Positions 21,912 through 35,391 of a stretch of 64,000 nt of DNA are shown piece after piece. Every line of letters starts with the position of its first letter. The stretch's first letter is position 1. The position numbers and the translations under genes were made by a program. Source of the stretch: an uncultured Pelagibacteraceae bacterium (GTDB taxonomy: Bacteria; Pseudomonadota; Alphaproteobacteria; Pelagibacterales; Pelagibacteraceae); NCBI GenBank assembly GCA_902529105.1, contig CABZUW010000002.1:62001-126000 (forward strand). Direction: 5' to 3'. The notes under the pieces were generated by a model. It ran no database searches. It saw only the letters and a list, made by a program, of their open reading frames with translations, and was not told the DNA's origin.

Positions 21912-24900
21912 TTATTGATTTACTTGATCTTTTGACGTTTCTAACTTTTCTTGCTGAGACAAAAAATTTTCATCATCTTTATCTGCTGTTTTGTTCCATA
22001 AATTTTTGATTGAACCTGTGCCAGCTGGTACTAGCCTTCCAACTATAACATTTTCCTTTAATCCAGATAATTTATCAACTTTTCCCTTTATTGCAGCATC
22101 TGTTAGAACTCTAGTAGTCTCTTGGAAGGATGCTGCAGAAATAAATGACTCAGTTTGCAAAGATGCTTTTGTTATACCCATTAAAACCCTTTCACCTATA
22201 GCCTCTTTTTTTCCATCTTTAATTAATTGCTCATTCATATTTATAAACTTAATTCTATCTATAATTTCCCCAGGTAGTAAATTAGAATCACCGGCATCCT
22301 TAACCTCAATTTTCTTTAACATTTGTCTAAGTATTACCTCGATATGTTTATCGTTTATTATAACACCTTGTAATCTATAAACTTCTTGAACTTGATTTAC
22401 AAAATACTCTGTTAATTCTTCAATTCCAAGAATACGTAGTATATCGTGCGGTAAAGGTTGGCCATCTAATAAATACTCACCCTTTTTAATTTTTTCACCT
22501 TGATTAAAGTTAATATGTTTACCTTTCGGAATTAAATAAGAAGATGACTCACCATTATCTGATTCTATTGTTACCCTTTGTTTTCCTCTAACTTCTTTAC
22601 CAAAAAGCACTTTACCGTCATTTTCGGCAATTATTGCGCTGTCCTTTGCTTTTCTGGCCTCAAATAATTCCGCAACTCTAGGTAATCCACCTGTAATATC
22701 TTTTGTCTTAGAAGTTTCTTTAGGAAGTCTCGCAATAACATCTCCTGCATATATCTTTTGTCCATCTTTCACAGATAATATAGAATCTGGAACTAAATAA
22801 TATCTAGCTTCATTGTCATCAGCTTTTTTAATTACATTCCCCTTTTCATCTCTTAAGGTAATTCTTGGTTTTAAGTCGGTATTTTTTGATTGTGTTTTCC
22901 AATCAATTACGGTTTTAATAGATATTCCAGTAGCGTCGTCTACAGTTTCAGCTAATGAAACTCCATCAATTAAATCTACAAAATTAACATTGCCACTAGT
23001 TTCTGCTATTACTGGGGTAGTATAAGGATCCCATTCACAGATTCTGGAATTTTTTTTAATTTTATCACCATTTTGAAAAAATAATTTTGATCCATAAGGA
23101 ACTTTGTAGACTGCTTTTTGCATACCGTTTTCATCCTCAATCGATAATTGTGTATTTCTACCCATCACAACAAGATTTTTTTTCGAATCCTCTATTAAAT
23201 TAGTATTAATTATTTTTAACACTCCGTCTGTTTTAGTAACTATTTGGGAATCTTGCTTTATCGATGCTGTACCTCCGACATGAAATGTTCTCATTGTAAG
23301 CTGTGTTCCAGGCTCACCAATGGACTGTGCGGAAATCATTCCAATTGCTTCACCAACATGTACCATTTTCCCTCTAGATAAATCTCTGCCATATGACATC
23401 GCACAAACACCTTCTTTAGATTGACATGTTATGACTGAATAAACTCTTATTAACTTCACGCCCGCTGCATCAATTTTCTCACATCCCGCCTCATCAATCA
23501 TCTGATCCTTTTTTATTATAGTTTCTCCAGTAATTGGATTTTTGATATCGCTGGCTGCAATTCTTCCTAAAGCTCTCTCTGATAAAGCCACAACCACATT
23601 TCCTCCCTCAATAATTTCTGATAAAGCTATACTTCCCGCTTTACCGCAATCACAAGCTTTTTTTGTTATGGTCAAGTCTTGAGCCACATCGCATAATCTC
23701 CTAGTTAAATATCCTGAATTTGCAGTTTTTAAGGCTGTATCAGCTAACCCTTTTCTAGCACCATGAGTAGAGTTAAAATATTCTAATGCAGTTAATCCCT
23801 CTTTAAAATTTGACGTTATCGGAGATTCTATAATCTCACCTGATGGCTTAGCGATTAAACCTCTCATACCGGCAAGTTGCTTCATTTGTGCTGCTGATCC
23901 TCTTGCACCACTATCTGCCATCATAAATACTGAATTTATCTTAAGTCCATCTTTTGTTACCTCAGTAGCAGAAATTCTTTTCATCATTTCTGAAGCGACC
24001 TTGTCAGTGCACTTAGACCAAGCATCTACTACTTTATTATATCTTTCACCCCTTGTGATTAAACCTTCAGAATATTGATTCTCGTAATCTGAAATAAGTT
24101 TTTTTGTTTCATCGATTAATTGTTCTTTGTTTTCTGGAATGATCAAGTCATCTTTTCCAAATGAAATGCCTGCCTTAAATGCATGTTTAAAACCAAGATC
24201 TTTTAATTTGTCACAGAAAATTACTGTGCTTTTTTGTCCAGAAAATCTGAAGACATGATCTATAATTTCAGATACGATTTTTTTTGGCAACAGTCTATCG
24301 ACCAAAGTAAATTTATTATTAAGATTTTTGGGAAGTAAATTTGCTAATAAAAATCTTCCAGCAGTACTTATATGTTTTTCAAGTTTTTTCTTGCCATCTT
24401 TATCAACTGTCTCAAACCTAGACACTATACGTGAATGTACTTTTATTTGACCTGTCTCAAGTGCATGCTCTATTTCTGATGTATTCACAAAATAACCCTC
24501 AACTTTTTCTGTTTGTGCAGGAGGTTGTGACAAGTAATAAATTCCTAGTATCATATCTTGGCTTGGAACAATAATTGGTTTTCCATTTGATGGACTTAAA
24601 ATATTATTTGTTGACATCATTAAAACTCTTGCCTCTAATTGAGCTTCTAAACTTAACGGAATATGAACAGCCATTTGATCTCCATCAAAATCAGCATTAA
24701 AAGCTGCACAAGTAAGAGGATGAAGTTCTATTGCGTCTCCCTCAATTAATTTTGGCTCAAATGCTTGCACGCCCAATCTATGAAGTGTAGGCGCTCTATT
24801 AAGTAATATTGGATGCTCTCTTACAATTAATTCCAATGAGTCCCATACTTCTGGTCTTTCCTTTTCAACAAATTTTTTTGCTTGTTTAATTGTTGATGCA

Positions 24901-26081
24901 AGACCTAATTTATTTAATCTAGCATATAAAAATGGTTTAAATAATTCTAAAGCCATTTTCTTTGGTAGGCCACATTCGTGTAATTTTAAATCTGGCCCTA
25001 CAACAATTACAGATCTCCCTGAGTAATCAACTCTTTTTCCTAACAAATTTTGTCTAAATCTTCCTTGCTTACCTTTAAGCATTTCTGCTAAAGATTTAAG
25101 AGGTCTTTTTCCTGTGCCTGTTATAACTCTACCTCTTCTTCCATTATCAAAAAGCGCATCTACTGACTCTTGAAGCATTCTTTTTTCATTTCTTACAATT
25201 ATATCGGGAGCCTTTAAGTCCATAAGTCTTTTTAATCTATTGTTTCGATTAATAACTCTCCTATATAGGTCGTTTAAATCAGATGTTGCAAATCTTCCGC
25301 CGTCTAAGGGAACTAAAGGCCTTAATTCTGGTGGAATTACTGGCACAGTCGTTAAAATCATCCATTCCGGTTTATTTCCTGTTTCTATAAATGATTCAAT
25401 TAATTTAAGTCTTTTTATAGATCTTTCTTCAGCGACTTTGGACTTTGTCTCCTTTATAGTTGTAACTAATTTATTTTTTTCTTCCTCCAAATTAATTGAT
25501 TTTAAAATCTCCAATATCGCCTCCGCACCAATCCCAGCAGTAAAAGATTCTTCCCCATATTGATCTTGATATTTTATAAGTTCCTCCTCACTCAAAAGTT
25601 GATTTTTTTTGAGACCGGTTAAACCAGGTTCAATAACAATAAAATTCTCAAAATATAAAACTCTTTCTACCTCTTTTAATTTCATATCTATTACAAGAGA
25701 TATTCTGCTTGGAAGAGATTTTAAAAACCATATGTGGGCCACAGGTGTGGCTAAATTTATATGACCCATTCTCTCTCTTCTTACATTAGATTTTGTAACT
25801 TCAACTCCACATTTTTCACATATAATTCCTCTAAATTTCATTCTTTTGTATTTGCCACAAAGGCACTCATAATCTTTAATGGGTCCAAATATTCTAGCAC
25901 AAAACAAACCGTCTTTTTCAGGTCTAAAAGTTCTATAGTTTATAGTTTCAGGTTTTTTAATTTCTCCAAATGTCCAAGATTTAATTTTTTCTGGGCTTGC
26001 TAAAGTTATTTTTATACTATTAAAATTTTGAGCGTCACTAATTTCAGAACTTTTAAATAAATCTGATATTTCTTTACTCAT
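21912..26081 (-). CDS. rpoC: RNA polymerase subunit beta'
   Basis: [24 protein letters not shown] zinc motif, [12 protein letters not shown] catalytic motif. Confidence 0.99.
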   Translation of the reverse strand: MSKEISDLFKSSEISDAQNFNSIKITLASPEKIKSWTFGEIKKPETINYRTFRPEKDGLFCARIFGPIKDYECLCGKYKRMKFRGIICEKCGVEVTKSNVRRERMGHINLATPVAHIWFLKSLPSRISLVIDMKLKEVERVLYFENFIVIEPGLTGLKKNQLLSEEELIKYQDQYGEESFTAGIGAEAILEILKSINLEEEKNKLVTTIKETKSKVAEERSIKRLKLIESFIETGNKPEWMILTTVPVIPPELRPLVPLDGGRFATSDLNDLYRRVINRNNRLKRLMDLKAPDIIVRNEKRMLQESVDALFDNGRRGRVITGTGKRPLKSLAEMLKGKQGRFRQNLLGKRVDYSGRSVIVVGPDLKLHECGLPKKMALELFKPFLYARLNKLGLASTIKQAKKFVEKERPEVWDSLELIVREHPILLNRAPTLHRLGVQAFEPKLIEGDAIELHPLTCAAFNADFDGDQMAVHIPLSLEAQLEARVLMMSTNNILSPSNGKPIIVPSQDMILGIYYLSQPPAQTEKVEGYFVNTSEIEHALETGQIKVHSRIVSRFETVDKDGKKKLEKHISTAGRFLLANLLPKNLNNKFTLVDRLLPKKIVSEIIDHVFRFSGQKSTVIFCDKLKDLGFKHAFKAGISFGKDDLIIPENKEQLIDETKKLISDYENQYSEGLITRGERYNKVVDAWSKCTDKVASEMMKRISATEVTKDGLKINSVFMMADSGARGSAAQMKQLAGMRGLIAKPSGEIIESPITSNFKEGLTALEYFNSTHGARKGLADTALKTANSGYLTRRLCDVAQDLTITKKACDCGKAGSIALSEIIEGGNVVVALSERALGRIAASDIKNPITGETIIKKDQMIDEAGCEKIDAAGVKLIRVYSVITCQSKEGVCAMSYGRDLSRGKMVHVGEAIGMISAQSIGEPGTQLTMRTFHVGGTASIKQDSQIVTKTDGVLKIINTNLIEDSKKNLVVMGRNTQLSIEDENGMQKAVYKVPYGSKLFFQNGDKIKKNSRICEWDPYTTPVIAETSGNVNFVDLIDGVSLAETVDDATGISIKTVIDWKTQSKNTDLKPRITLRDEKGNVIKKADDNEARYYLVPDSILSVKDGQKIYAGDVIARLPKETSKTKDITGGLPRVAELFEARKAKDSAIIAENDGKVLFGKEVRGKQRVTIESDNGESSSYLIPKGKHINFNQGEKIKKGEYLLDGQPLPHDILRILGIEELTEYFVNQVQEVYRLQGVIINDKHIEVILRQMLKKIEVKDAGDSNLLPGEIIDRIKFINMNEQLIKDGKKEAIGERVLMGITKASLQTESFISAASFQETTRVLTDAAIKGKVDKLSGLKENVIVGRLVPAGTGSIKNLWNKTADKDDENFLSQQEKLETSKDQVNQ

Positions 26082-29000
26082 TTAATTTAACTCCACGTTC
26101 AACGCTAACGATTTTATTTCTTTCACTAAAACGTTAAATGATTCAGGTATACCTGACTCAAAGTTTTCTTCACCTTTAACAATTGTCTCATAAACCTTCA
26201 CTCTTCCAGCAACATCATCGGATTTTACTGTAAGTATTTCTTGCAATGTATAAGATGCTCCATAAGCTTCGAGTGCCCAAACCTCCATCTCACCAAACCT
26301 TTGTCCTCCTAATTGAGCTTTTCCACCTAAAGGTTGTTGAGTTACTAAACTATATGGACCAGTTGATCTAGCATGGATTTTATCTTCAACCAAATGATGT
26401 AGCTTTAACATATATATTGTACCAACTGTAACAGGTCTATCAAATTTTTCGCCAGTTCTACCATCCCACAAAAATGTTTGTCCTGATTTTGGTAAATCTG
26501 ATATTTCTAGCATTTTTGTAACATCAGACTCTTTCGCGCCATCAAAAACTGGAGTAGAAATTGGAATACCATTTTGAATATTTTCACAAAGATCTTTAAA
26601 CTCTATATCAGATAGTTTAGATATCTTATTTTCGTAAACATCTTTGCCGTAAACAGTTTTGAGAATATTTAAAATTTTTTCGTTTTTCTCAATTAGTTTG
26701 TTATTTTCGTTAATTAGTTTTTTTATTTTTTCGCCCAATTCTGTGCATGACCATCCAAGGTGTGTTTCTAATATTTGACCCACATTCATTCTACTTGGCA
26801 CTCCTAAAGGGTTTAGAACTATATCGACAGGTTTTCCATTCTCTTGATATGGCATATCTTCAACCGGCACTATTTTACTCACAACTCCTTTATTGCCATG
26901 TCTGCCTGACATTTTATCACCAGGTCTTAATCTCCTTTTAATCGCTACAAAAACTTTTACCATTTTCATTACACTCGGCAGAAGGTCGTCACCTTGTTTT
27001 ATTTTTAACACCTTGTCCTCAAATCTTTCGATTATATCTGATTTTGCTAAATCATATTGATCCTTTAATTTTAAGAGCCCATTACTTTTGCTTTGATCCT
27101 CAATTGATAATTTAAATATTTCACTTACTGATAAATTAAATATTTTTTCCGAGGTAAGATTTTCTCCTAGATTAATATCCTTAATTTTTTTTAAAACAGA
27201 AACACCTTCCAGAATTTGTGACGCTCTTTGCTTAATACTTCTTTCTAAAATTTCTTCCTCAACATTTTTATCTTGTTGCACGCTTTCAATTTCAGATCTT
27301 TCTATTGTAATCGATCTTTCATCTTTTTCTATTCCATGTCTATTAAATACTCTAACATCAACAACAATTCCTCCACTACCACTTGGCATTTTTAGTGATG
27401 TGTCAGTAACATCTATTGCTTTTTCACCAAATATAGATCTTAGTAATTTTTCTTCGGCACCAGAGGCTGAGTCACCTTTTGGAGTAACCTTGCCTACTAG
27501 TATATCTCCTGGTTTTACTTCTGCTCCAATGTAAACTATACCAGACTCGTCTAAATTTTTTAATGCTTCTTCATTAACATTGGGAATATCTCTAGTAATA
27601 TCTTCCTCTCCTAGTTTAGTGTCTCTAGCCATAACCTCATATTCTTCTATGTGAATAGATGTAAATACATCGTCTGTAACACATCTTTCTGATATGAGGA
27701 TAGAATCTTCAAAATTGTACCCCTGCCACGGCATAAATGCTACAGTAACATTTTTTCCTAAAGCTAATTCTCCAATTTTTGTTGATGGTCCATCAGCAAT
27801 AATATCTCCTGTTTTTACTTTATCACCTACCCTAACTAATGGTTTTTGATTTATACAAGTGTTTTGATTAGATCTTTTAAACTTTTGTAGATTATAAATA
27901 TCGACACCAGATTTAGAATAGTCTTTATCATCTCTAGCCTTTATTACTATCCTTTTTCCATCTATTTTATCAACTACGCCATCTCTTTTTGCAACTATGG
28001 TTACTCCTGAGTCTAAAGCTACATCACTTTCAATTCCTGTACCTACTAAAGGTGCCTCCGGCTTTAGTAACGGAACAGCTTGACGCATCATATTGGAACC
28101 CATTAAAGCTCTGTTTGCATCATCATTCTCCAAAAATGGAATTAGAGATGCTGCTACTGAAACTAATTGTTTAGGAGAAACATCAATGTAATCTATATTT
28201 TCAGGTTTCGATAATATGAAATCAAGGTTTTGTCTGCACGAAACAAGCTCCTCTTTAAATTTTCCATTTTTGTCTATTAAAGAATTTGCTTGGGCTATAG
28301 TATATTTTGACTCTTCCATTGCCGATAAATATTGTATTTCATCTTGCACAACGCCGTTATTCACTTTTTTGTAAGGACTTTCGATAAATCCATATTTATT
28401 TATTTTTGAGTAAGTTGATAAACTGTTAATCAAACCTATGTTAGGACCTTCTGGTGTTTCTATAGGACATATTCTTCCATAATGAGTGGGATGAACATCT
28501 CTAACCTCAAAACCAGCTCTCTCTCTTGTTAAACCTCCTGGACCAAGAGCAGATACCCTTCTTTTGTGAGTTATTTCTGATAATGGATTTGTTTGATCCA
28601 TAAACTGTGATAATTGAGAAGTTGCAAAAAAATCCTTCAGTGAAATTGTTAAAGGTTTTGCATTAATTAAATCTTGAGGCATTGCTGACTCAACATCAAG
28701 AGTAGTCATTTTTTCTTTAATCGCTCTTTCCATTCTATAAACACCAATTCTAGCCTGATTTTCAACTAACTCACCAACCGATCTTACTCTTCTGTTTCCT
28801 AAATGATCAATATCATCAACATCATCTTTGCCATCTCTCAAATCTAACATTTTTTTAACAATCGAAATTATATCATCATTCCTTAAGATAGTTATTTTAT
28901 CTGAACATGTTAAATCTAACCTTGAATTCATTTTTACTCTACCTACGTCTGATAAATCATATCTTTCTGAACTAAAAAATAAATTGTTGAAAATTTGAGA

Positions 29001-30164
29001 AGCAATTTCAATTGTTGGCGGTTCACCGGGTCTTAAAACTTTATAAATTTCTGTAATTGAGTCATTTTTATTTTCGTTTTTATCGTTAAATAAAGACAAC
29101 AGGATATAAGGACCTTTATTAATTGAGTTTGTTTTTGAAATTACAATTGAATTAATTTTATTAGAAACTATTTTTTCAACAATAGTATCATTTAATTCAG
29201 TTCCAATTTTAAACTCTTCATCTTGCAGAATTAATTTTTTATGTAAAAATTTTCCTCTTAAAAACTCGTTTGAAACAAAAATTTCTTTTAATCCATCATT
29301 ATAAAGCTTTTTTGCTTGTAAAAAGTTAGTTTTTTGACCTGTCTTTATAATAACTTTATTTGTTCTAGCATCAATAACTTCCTCTGAGATATTTTTTGAT
29401 TTATAATTTTCTGGATCAAATTTTGTTTTCCACTTATTTTTATCTTTATCAAAATTTAAAGTTTCTTTTTCATAGAATTCATTTACGATATCATCTTTTG
29501 AGTAACCTAATGCTTGAAGAAGTGTAGTAACAAGTAATTTTTTTTTTCTATCAATTCTAAAATACAATAAGTCTTTAACATCAAATTCAAAGTCTAACCA
29601 TGAACCTCTATTAGGAATTACTCTACAATTAAATAATAGTTTACCACTGGCATGTGATTTGCCGTTATCATGATCAAAAAATACTCCAGGGCTTCTATGC
29701 ATTTGATTAACAACAACTCTTTGAACTCCATTTGTTATAAATGTTCCACTGTTAGTCATCATGGGAACTTCGCCCATATAAACCTCTTGTTCTTTGGCGG
29801 ATAAAATATCTTTAGTATTTTCTTCTTGATTTATGTCAAAGACAACGAGTCTAAGTGTGCATTTAAGTGCTGCAGAATAAGTTAGTCCTCTAGCTATACA
29901 CTCATCAACATCAAATTTAGGTTTTTCTAATCTATAAGATACATACTCTAAAGATGCTTTATCGTTTAAATCATCAATTGGAAAAATGCTTGTAAATACT
30001 CTATCAAAACCTTTTATAAGAAAGCTTTCTTCATTTTTTTTATTATCTGTCAATTCTTTATAAGAATTTTTCTGGACTTCTATAAGGTTTGGAATTGATA
30101 AACTTTCTTTTAATTTTCCAAAGTTTTTTCTAATATTTTTTTTTTCAGTAAAAGATAATTCCAT
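26082..30164 (-). CDS. rpoB: RNA polymerase subunit beta
   Basis: [32 protein letters not shown]; start taken as ATG 30164 (track gives TTG at 30170). Confidence 0.98.
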   Translation of the reverse strand: MELSFTEKKNIRKNFGKLKESLSIPNLIEVQKNSYKELTDNKKNEESFLIKGFDRVFTSIFPIDDLNDKASLEYVSYRLEKPKFDVDECIARGLTYSAALKCTLRLVVFDINQEENTKDILSAKEQEVYMGEVPMMTNSGTFITNGVQRVVVNQMHRSPGVFFDHDNGKSHASGKLLFNCRVIPNRGSWLDFEFDVKDLLYFRIDRKKKLLVTTLLQALGYSKDDIVNEFYEKETLNFDKDKNKWKTKFDPENYKSKNISEEVIDARTNKVIIKTGQKTNFLQAKKLYNDGLKEIFVSNEFLRGKFLHKKLILQDEEFKIGTELNDTIVEKIVSNKINSIVISKTNSINKGPYILLSLFNDKNENKNDSITEIYKVLRPGEPPTIEIASQIFNNLFFSSERYDLSDVGRVKMNSRLDLTCSDKITILRNDDIISIVKKMLDLRDGKDDVDDIDHLGNRRVRSVGELVENQARIGVYRMERAIKEKMTTLDVESAMPQDLINAKPLTISLKDFFATSQLSQFMDQTNPLSEITHKRRVSALGPGGLTRERAGFEVRDVHPTHYGRICPIETPEGPNIGLINSLSTYSKINKYGFIESPYKKVNNGVVQDEIQYLSAMEESKYTIAQANSLIDKNGKFKEELVSCRQNLDFILSKPENIDYIDVSPKQLVSVAASLIPFLENDDANRALMGSNMMRQAVPLLKPEAPLVGTGIESDVALDSGVTIVAKRDGVVDKIDGKRIVIKARDDKDYSKSGVDIYNLQKFKRSNQNTCINQKPLVRVGDKVKTGDIIADGPSTKIGELALGKNVTVAFMPWQGYNFEDSILISERCVTDDVFTSIHIEEYEVMARDTKLGEEDITRDIPNVNEEALKNLDESGIVYIGAEVKPGDILVGKVTPKGDSASGAEEKLLRSIFGEKAIDVTDTSLKMPSGSGGIVVDVRVFNRHGIEKDERSITIERSEIESVQQDKNVEEEILERSIKQRASQILEGVSVLKKIKDINLGENLTSEKIFNLSVSEIFKLSIEDQSKSNGLLKLKDQYDLAKSDIIERFEDKVLKIKQGDDLLPSVMKMVKVFVAIKRRLRPGDKMSGRHGNKGVVSKIVPVEDMPYQENGKPVDIVLNPLGVPSRMNVGQILETHLGWSCTELGEKIKKLINENNKLIEKNEKILNILKTVYGKDVYENKISKLSDIEFKDLCENIQNGIPISTPVFDGAKESDVTKMLEISDLPKSGQTFLWDGRTGEKFDRPVTVGTIYMLKLHHLVEDKIHARSTGPYSLVTQQPLGGKAQLGGQRFGEMEVWALEAYGASYTLQEILTVKSDDVAGRVKVYETIVKGEENFESGIPESFNVLVKEIKSLALNVELN

Positions 30165-30172
30165 TAACAATT

Positions 30173-30197
30173 CTGGTTTATTTTTTTTATAAACCAG
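30173..30197 (-). promoter_or_regulatory. Perfect 9-bp-stem hairpin in the rplL-rpoB spacer, next to the rpoB start codon
   Basis: ctggtttat-ttttttt-ataaaccag; 8 nt separate it from ATG 30164. Confidence 0.5.
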
Positions 30198-30215
30198 TTT
30201 CTAATTCTAATTAAT

Positions 30216-30584
30216 TTATTTAAGTTCTACTTTAGCACCAGCGGCTTCTAGTTTTTTCTTTATCTCTTCAGCCTCTTGTTTTTTTACACCAGTTTTTACA
30301 TCTTTAGGTGCACCTTCAACTAAATCTTTTGCTTCTTTAAGTCCTAAAGATGTTACTGCTCTAACTTCTTTAATGACATTAATCTTTTTGTCCCCTGCTG
30401 CCGTAAGCACAATTGTAAATTCATCTTTTTCCTCTGCTGGAGCTGCAGTTGCACTAGTTGGAGCGGCTGCTACAGCGGCTGCTGCGGTCACTCCCCATTT
30501 TTCCTCAAGTTGTTTTGAAAGTTCAGCAGCTTCAACAACTGTTAAACTTGATAATTCATCTATAATTTTATTTAAATCCGCCAT
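30216..30584 (-). CDS. rplL: 50S ribosomal protein L7/L12
   Basis: [19 protein letters not shown], Ala-rich hinge, [19 protein letters not shown]. Confidence 0.98.
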   Translation of the reverse strand: MADLNKIIDELSSLTVVEAAELSKQLEEKWGVTAAAAVAAAPTSATAAPAEEKDEFTIVLTAAGDKKINVIKEVRAVTSLGLKEAKDLVEGAPKDVKTGVKKQEAEEIKKKLEAAGAKVELK

Positions 30585-30600
30585 ATAATTTTGCCCTAAG

Positions 30601-31110
30601 TTATTTTTTTGATTTTTCGAGCGCTAAAATAGCGATTTTTGAGGCAGGTGCAAGTAAAATACTTGCGATTTTTTGAGCTGGGGATCTCAAAATTCCTATA
30701 ATTTTAGCTCTTGCTTCGTCTAAAGTAGGTAATGTTGCAACATTTTGTACTCCAGAGACATCTAAAATATCATTACCCATGATTCCCCCTAATATTTTAA
30801 GTTTTTCATTATCCTTAGAGAATTTTGTGAGTATTTTTGCTGATGTGATAGCATCGTTTGACAATGCTATCGCTGTAGGACCTTTAAACAAATTTGTTAA
30901 GTCTTTACATTTAGTATTTTCTAATGCTATTTTAGTTATTCTATTTTTAGTTATTTTAAATTGAATTCCATGCTCACGCATCTTTGCCCTTAAATCGTCT
31001 AATTGCGAAACTGTTAGACCTTGATAATGAGCTACAATTACAGCCTCGGATTTATCAAATGTATTTTTCATTTCCTTAATATAGACTTGCTTTTTTTCTT
31101 TACTCATCAT
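30601..31110 (-). CDS. rplJ: 50S ribosomal protein L10
   Basis: [30 protein letters not shown]. Confidence 0.95.
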   Translation of the reverse strand: MMSKEKKQVYIKEMKNTFDKSEAVIVAHYQGLTVSQLDDLRAKMREHGIQFKITKNRITKIALENTKCKDLTNLFKGPTAIALSNDAITSAKILTKFSKDNEKLKILGGIMGNDILDVSGVQNVATLPTLDEARAKIIGILRSPAQKIASILLAPASKIAILALEKSKK

Positions 31111-31112
31111 AA

Positions 31113-31799
31113 CTAAATACTTTTCTCCAATTTTAATTTAAAAGAAGTTCCCATTGTTGAGGTTATAAAACTACTTTTAATTAAATTTCCTTTAACATTA
31201 TTATTTACTTTTTCTTTATCTAATGATTCTAATATTGCATTTAAATTTTTATTTAAATTTTCATCGGTAAAAGATTTCTTCCCAATACTTACTCCGATAT
31301 TTCCATCTTTATCATTTCTTATTTCTACCTGACCAGACTTTGCATTTTTGACTGCAGTAACAACATCATCATTAACAGTGCCTAATTTAGGGTTTGGCAT
31401 TAATCCCTTCGGACCAAGTATTTTTCCGAGTTTTGCAAGTTTAGGCATCATAGATGAGGTGCATATAAGTTTTTCAAAATTTAAATCTCCAGATTTGATT
31501 TTTTCAATCATATCATCTCCACCAACAATTTCTGCGCCAGCATTTTTAGCTTCTTGCTGTTTAGCTTCTTCGCAAACTACACCAATTTTAATTGATTTAC
31601 CTGTTCCACTAGGTAGATTGACCGATGTTCTTATGTTTATCTCATTTTTTTTTTGTTTATTATTAATTTGTAAACTTAAATCGATGCTTTCATCAAATTT
31701 AGTTGTACAATTTTTTTTAACCTCAGTAATTAGCGCTGAGAATATTAATCCTTTTTCGTTTGTGTCAACCAATAATTTTTTAAATCGCTTTGAAGACAT
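31113..31799 (-). CDS. rplA: 50S ribosomal protein L1
   Basis: LGKILGPKGLMPNPKLGTV. Confidence 0.97.
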   Translation of the reverse strand: MSSKRFKKLLVDTNEKGLIFSALITEVKKNCTTKFDESIDLSLQINNKQKKNEINIRTSVNLPSGTGKSIKIGVVCEEAKQQEAKNAGAEIVGGDDMIEKIKSGDLNFEKLICTSSMMPKLAKLGKILGPKGLMPNPKLGTVNDDVVTAVKNAKSGQVEIRNDKDGNIGVSIGKKSFTDENLNKNLNAILESLDKEKVNNNVKGNLIKSSFITSTMGTSFKLKLEKSI

Positions 31800-32227
31800 T
31801 AATCCTTAACCTCAATTCCCATCGATCTAGCTGAACCAGCAATTATTTTAGAGGCCTCTTGTAAGTCATGCGCATTAAGATCGCTCATTTTTTTTTTGGC
31901 TATTTCTTGAATCTGTTTCATTGTAATTGATGCAACTATATTTCTTCCTGGCTCACTTGATCCACTTTTAAGTTTAACTGCCTCTTTGATGAAATGGCTA
32001 GCTGGTGGGGATTTAATTACAAAATCAAACTTCTTGTCCTTATAAACAGTTATTATGACAGGAACAGGTTTACCCATAAAAGATTTAGTTTTTTCATTAA
32101 ATGCTTTACAAAACTCCATAATGTTTATACCTCTTTGACCTAGGGCTGGTCCTACTGGTGGTGCTGGGTTTGCTTGACCACCATTAATTTGTAATTTTAC
32201 GTATCCTGCTATCTCTTTTTTAGCCAT
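31799..32227 (-). CDS. rplK: 50S ribosomal protein L11
   Basis: [35 protein letters not shown]. Confidence 0.98.
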   Translation of the reverse strand: MAKKEIAGYVKLQINGGQANPAPPVGPALGQRGINIMEFCKAFNEKTKSFMGKPVPVIITVYKDKKFDFVIKSPPASHFIKEAVKLKSGSSEPGRNIVASITMKQIQEIAKKKMSDLNAHDLQEASKIIAGSARSMGIEVKD

Positions 32228-32757
32228 TAACTTACCTTTTCAACTTGATTATATTCTAAATCTACTGGTGTTGGTCTTCCGAATATAGAAACTGAAACTT
32301 TTAGTCTTGATTTTTCCTCATCTATATCTTCTACTAACCCGCTAAATGATGCAAATGGACCATCTATAACTTGAACCTTTTCTCCTACGTTATATTCCAT
32401 ACTTGACTTAGGTTGCGCAACACCATCTTTTATTTGTCCTAAAATTTTTTCTATTTCTTTGTCAGAAACTGGCACTGGTGTACCTCTAGAACCCAAAAAT
32501 CCGCTTACTTTTTTTATATTTTTAATCATATGATATATATTATTATCCATTTCACTTTTAATTAAAACATATCCAGGGAAATATTTTCTTTTTCTCTGAA
32601 CTCTTTTCCCCCTCTTTACTTCTGTTATATCATGCGTGGGTACAATTATTTCTTCAATTTTTTCTGAAATTTTTGCTTTCTCAGCTTCCTCTTTAATATT
32701 TTGAGCTACTTTATTTTCAAAACTTGAATATGACTGAACAATATACCAATTTTTCAT
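32227..32757 (-). CDS. nusG: Transcription termination/antitermination factor NusG
   Basis: [18 protein letters not shown] region [17 protein letters not shown]. Confidence 0.96.
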   Translation of the reverse strand: MKNWYIVQSYSSFENKVAQNIKEEAEKAKISEKIEEIIVPTHDITEVKRGKRVQRKRKYFPGYVLIKSEMDNNIYHMIKNIKKVSGFLGSRGTPVPVSDKEIEKILGQIKDGVAQPKSSMEYNVGEKVQVIDGPFASFSGLVEDIDEEKSRLKVSVSIFGRPTPVDLEYNQVEKVS

Positions 32758-32948
32758 TAAAAACTTACCTTCAATATAATATCAAGAAAAAACTTAAATA
32801 TTTGATCAACTAATAAGAAAAATAATGACGCTATTATAGCCATTGCTGCAACCATTAGAGTGCCTTGTAATGTTTCCTTTCTAGTAGGCCATGTTACTTT
32901 AAAAGCCTCTTGTTTAACTTCTTGAATAAATTTTAACGGGTTTTTCAT
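32757..32948 (-). CDS. secE: Preprotein translocase SecE
   Basis: FIQEVKQEAFKVTWPTRKETLQGTLMV. Confidence 0.94.
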   Translation of the reverse strand: MKNPLKFIQEVKQEAFKVTWPTRKETLQGTLMVAAMAIIASLFFLLVDQIFKFFLDIILKVSF

Positions 32949-32964
32949 ATCGTTCTCACTTTTT

Positions 32965-33040
32965 TGGCAGGAGCGGAGGGAATCGAACCCCCAACCTCCG
33001 GTTTTGGAGACCGGCGCTCTACCAATTGAGCTACACTCCT
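32965..33040 (-). tRNA. trnW: tRNA-Trp (CCA anticodon), CCA end encoded
   Basis: AGGAGTGTAGCTCAATTGGTAGAGCGCCGGTCTCCAAAACCGGAGGTTGGGGGTTCGATTCCCTCCGCTCCTGCCA folds as a cloverleaf. Confidence 0.96.
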
Positions 33041-33061
33041 TCTTTCTTAATTTTTTGGAGC

Positions 33062-34252
33062 TTACTCTATAATTTTTGTTACTACTCCAGCTCCTACAGT
33101 TCTTCCACCTTCTCTAATGGCAAAATTTAATTTTTCACTCATAGCTATAGGTGTAATTAATTTTACTGTGAATTTTGCATCATCACCGGGCATCACCATT
33201 TCTGTACCTGACGGTAATTCAACTTCACCAGTTACATCTGTTGTTCTAAAATAAAATTGAGGTCTATATTTAGTAAAAAAAGGAGTGTGTCTTCCACCTT
33301 CCTCTTTTTTTAATACATAAGCTTGAGCCTCAAATTTTGTATGCGGGGTAACAGATCCAGGTTTAGCAAGAACTTGTCCTCTTTCTACATCTGTTCTCTC
33401 TATTCCTCTCAGCAATGCACCAATGTTGTCGCCTGCTTCACCAGTATCAAGTATTTTTCTAAACATTTCAACACCTGTACAAACTGATTTTTTTGTTTCT
33501 CTTATGCCAACTATCTCAATCTCTTCTCCAGTTTTTACTACGCCTTGCTCTACTCTGCCTGTTACGACAGTTCCTCTTCCAGAAATCGAAAACACATCCT
33601 CTACTGGCATCAAAAAAGGTTTATCTTTTGGTCTATCTGGCTGAGGAATGTGCTCATCTACAGCCTTCATTAGTTCCATAATTGCATTTTTACCAACAGC
33701 TTCGTCTTTACCCTCAACTGCAGCTAATGCAGAACCCTTGATGATTGGAGTTTTATCTCCCGGAAATTTATATGAGTTTAGTAAATCTCTTATTTCCTCT
33801 TCTACTAAATCAATCATTTCTTTATCGTCTACTTGATCAACTTTATTTAAAAATACAACAATAGCTGGAACTCCTACTTGTCTTGCTAACAAAATATGTT
33901 CCCTTGTTTGAGGCATAGGTCCATCAGCTGCATTCACAACTAATATTGCTCCGTCCATTTGAGCTGCACCAGTGATCATATTTTTTACATAGTCAGCATG
34001 ACCTGGGCAATCTACATGCGCGTAATGTCTTTTATCGGTTTCATACTCTACGTGAGCTGTTGAAATTGTAATTCCTCTTTCTTTTTCTTCAGGTGCTTTA
34101 TCAATCTGATCATAAGCTACAAATTGTGCTCCACCTGCTTCAGCTAAAACTTTTGTGATAGCTGCGGTTAATGTTGTTTTACCATGGTCCACGTGTCCAA
34201 TTGTACCAATGTTACAATGTGGTTTACTTCTATTAAATTTTTCTTTCGACAT
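33062..34252 (-). CDS. tuf: Elongation factor Tu
   Basis: [50 protein letters not shown]. Confidence 0.99.
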   Translation of the reverse strand: MSKEKFNRSKPHCNIGTIGHVDHGKTTLTAAITKVLAEAGGAQFVAYDQIDKAPEEKERGITISTAHVEYETDKRHYAHVDCPGHADYVKNMITGAAQMDGAILVVNAADGPMPQTREHILLARQVGVPAIVVFLNKVDQVDDKEMIDLVEEEIRDLLNSYKFPGDKTPIIKGSALAAVEGKDEAVGKNAIMELMKAVDEHIPQPDRPKDKPFLMPVEDVFSISGRGTVVTGRVEQGVVKTGEEIEIVGIRETKKSVCTGVEMFRKILDTGEAGDNIGALLRGIERTDVERGQVLAKPGSVTPHTKFEAQAYVLKKEEGGRHTPFFTKYRPQFYFRTTDVTGEVELPSGTEMVMPGDDAKFTVKLITPIAMSEKLNFAIREGGRTVGAGVVTKIIE

Positions 34253-34287
34253 TACTATTTTACCTCATTTTAATAATTGTTTAAAAT

Positions 34288-34361
34288 TGGAGCGGGTAAA
34301 GGGAATCGAACCCTTACATCCAGCTTGGAAGGCTAGCGTTCTACCATTGAACTACACCCGC
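34288..34361 (-). tRNA. trnG: tRNA-Gly (TCC anticodon), CCA end encoded
   Basis: GCGGGTGTAGTTCAATGGTAGAACGCTAGCCTTCCAAGCTGGATGTAAGGGTTCGATTCCCTTTACCCGCTCCA. Confidence 0.96.
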
Positions 34362-34397
34362 AACACCCAAGTTTAACACTCCGTTGTTTAACAATTG

Positions 34398-34485
<88 letters not shown>

Positions 34486-34612
34486 TAAAGCAGGGGAAGC
34501 GTCCCCAAGTTCAATTTGTTTAAACAACATGGGTTTTATATATTTTTATTGTATAAATGCAATACGTGAAATAGAGGTAAAATAAAGAGAAAATACTATA
34601 TAACTAAGATAA

Positions 34613-35353
34613 ATGGATAATAAATCGTCTTTTTTTATTGTTGGAAAACATGCTGTAATTGAAGCTTTAAAAAACCCACAAAGAAAAGTCTTGAGAGTAT
34701 TTTTAACAGAGGAAAGTAAAAAATTAATTCATAGGAACAGTCCAAGAAAAAATCTATTAACAGATAAAAAAGTTTATTTTAGAACTAAAAAGGAGTTAGA
34801 TAAATATTGTTCAAAAGAGGATCTATTGCATCAAGGTTTCGTTGCAGAGATAGAGCACATAGAAAATGTAGAAATTAAGGAATTTATTAAGGATAAAAAA
34901 AATATTAATTTCGTTTGTTTAGAGGGAGTCACTGATCCTAGAAATATTGGGTCTATAATTAGGAGCGCGGTATCATTCAAAATTGATGGTTTAATTGTAA
35001 AAGAGAGGAATTTTCCAAAAAATAGTAAGCTATTATATAAATCTGCAAGTGGCTCTATGGAATATATTAATATATTTCAGGTTTCTAACATTAAAACTAC
35101 TATGAAATTTCTAAAAGATAAAAACTTTTGGGTATATGGTTTTGATTCAAGTAGTCAAAAAGATTTTACTGAAGTTAATTGGAGTGGAAATAATATTTTA
35201 CTATTTGGTTCTGAGGGGGATGGGATAAAAAAACACACAGAAAAATATGCAGATTACTTAGTAAAAATTAAAATGAATGAAAAGATTGAAAGCTTAAATA
35301 TTTCAAATAGTGCTGCAATAGTATTTCATCATATTAACAAACATCAAAAATAA
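34613..35353 (+). CDS. rlmB: SpoU-family 23S rRNA (guanosine-2'-O-)-methyltransferase, RlmB type
   Basis: VCLEGVTDPRNIGSIIRSA, LLFGSEGDGI, SLNISNSAAIVFH motifs. Confidence 0.9.
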   Translation: MDNKSSFFIVGKHAVIEALKNPQRKVLRVFLTEESKKLIHRNSPRKNLLTDKKVYFRTKKELDKYCSKEDLLHQGFVAEIEHIENVEIKEFIKDKKNINFVCLEGVTDPRNIGSIIRSAVSFKIDGLIVKERNFPKNSKLLYKSASGSMEYINIFQVSNIKTTMKFLKDKNFWVYGFDSSSQKDFTEVNWSGNNILLFGSEGDGIKKHTEKYADYLVKIKMNEKIESLNISNSAAIVFHHINKHQK

Positions 35354-35391
35354 CTTGATAATATTTATTTTCATATTAAAAAAGCTAATAT

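Noticed and set aside
31348-31809. 153-aa plus-strand ORF antisense to rplA
   Set aside because: Shadow frame of a certain ribosomal protein gene; no recognisable domain.
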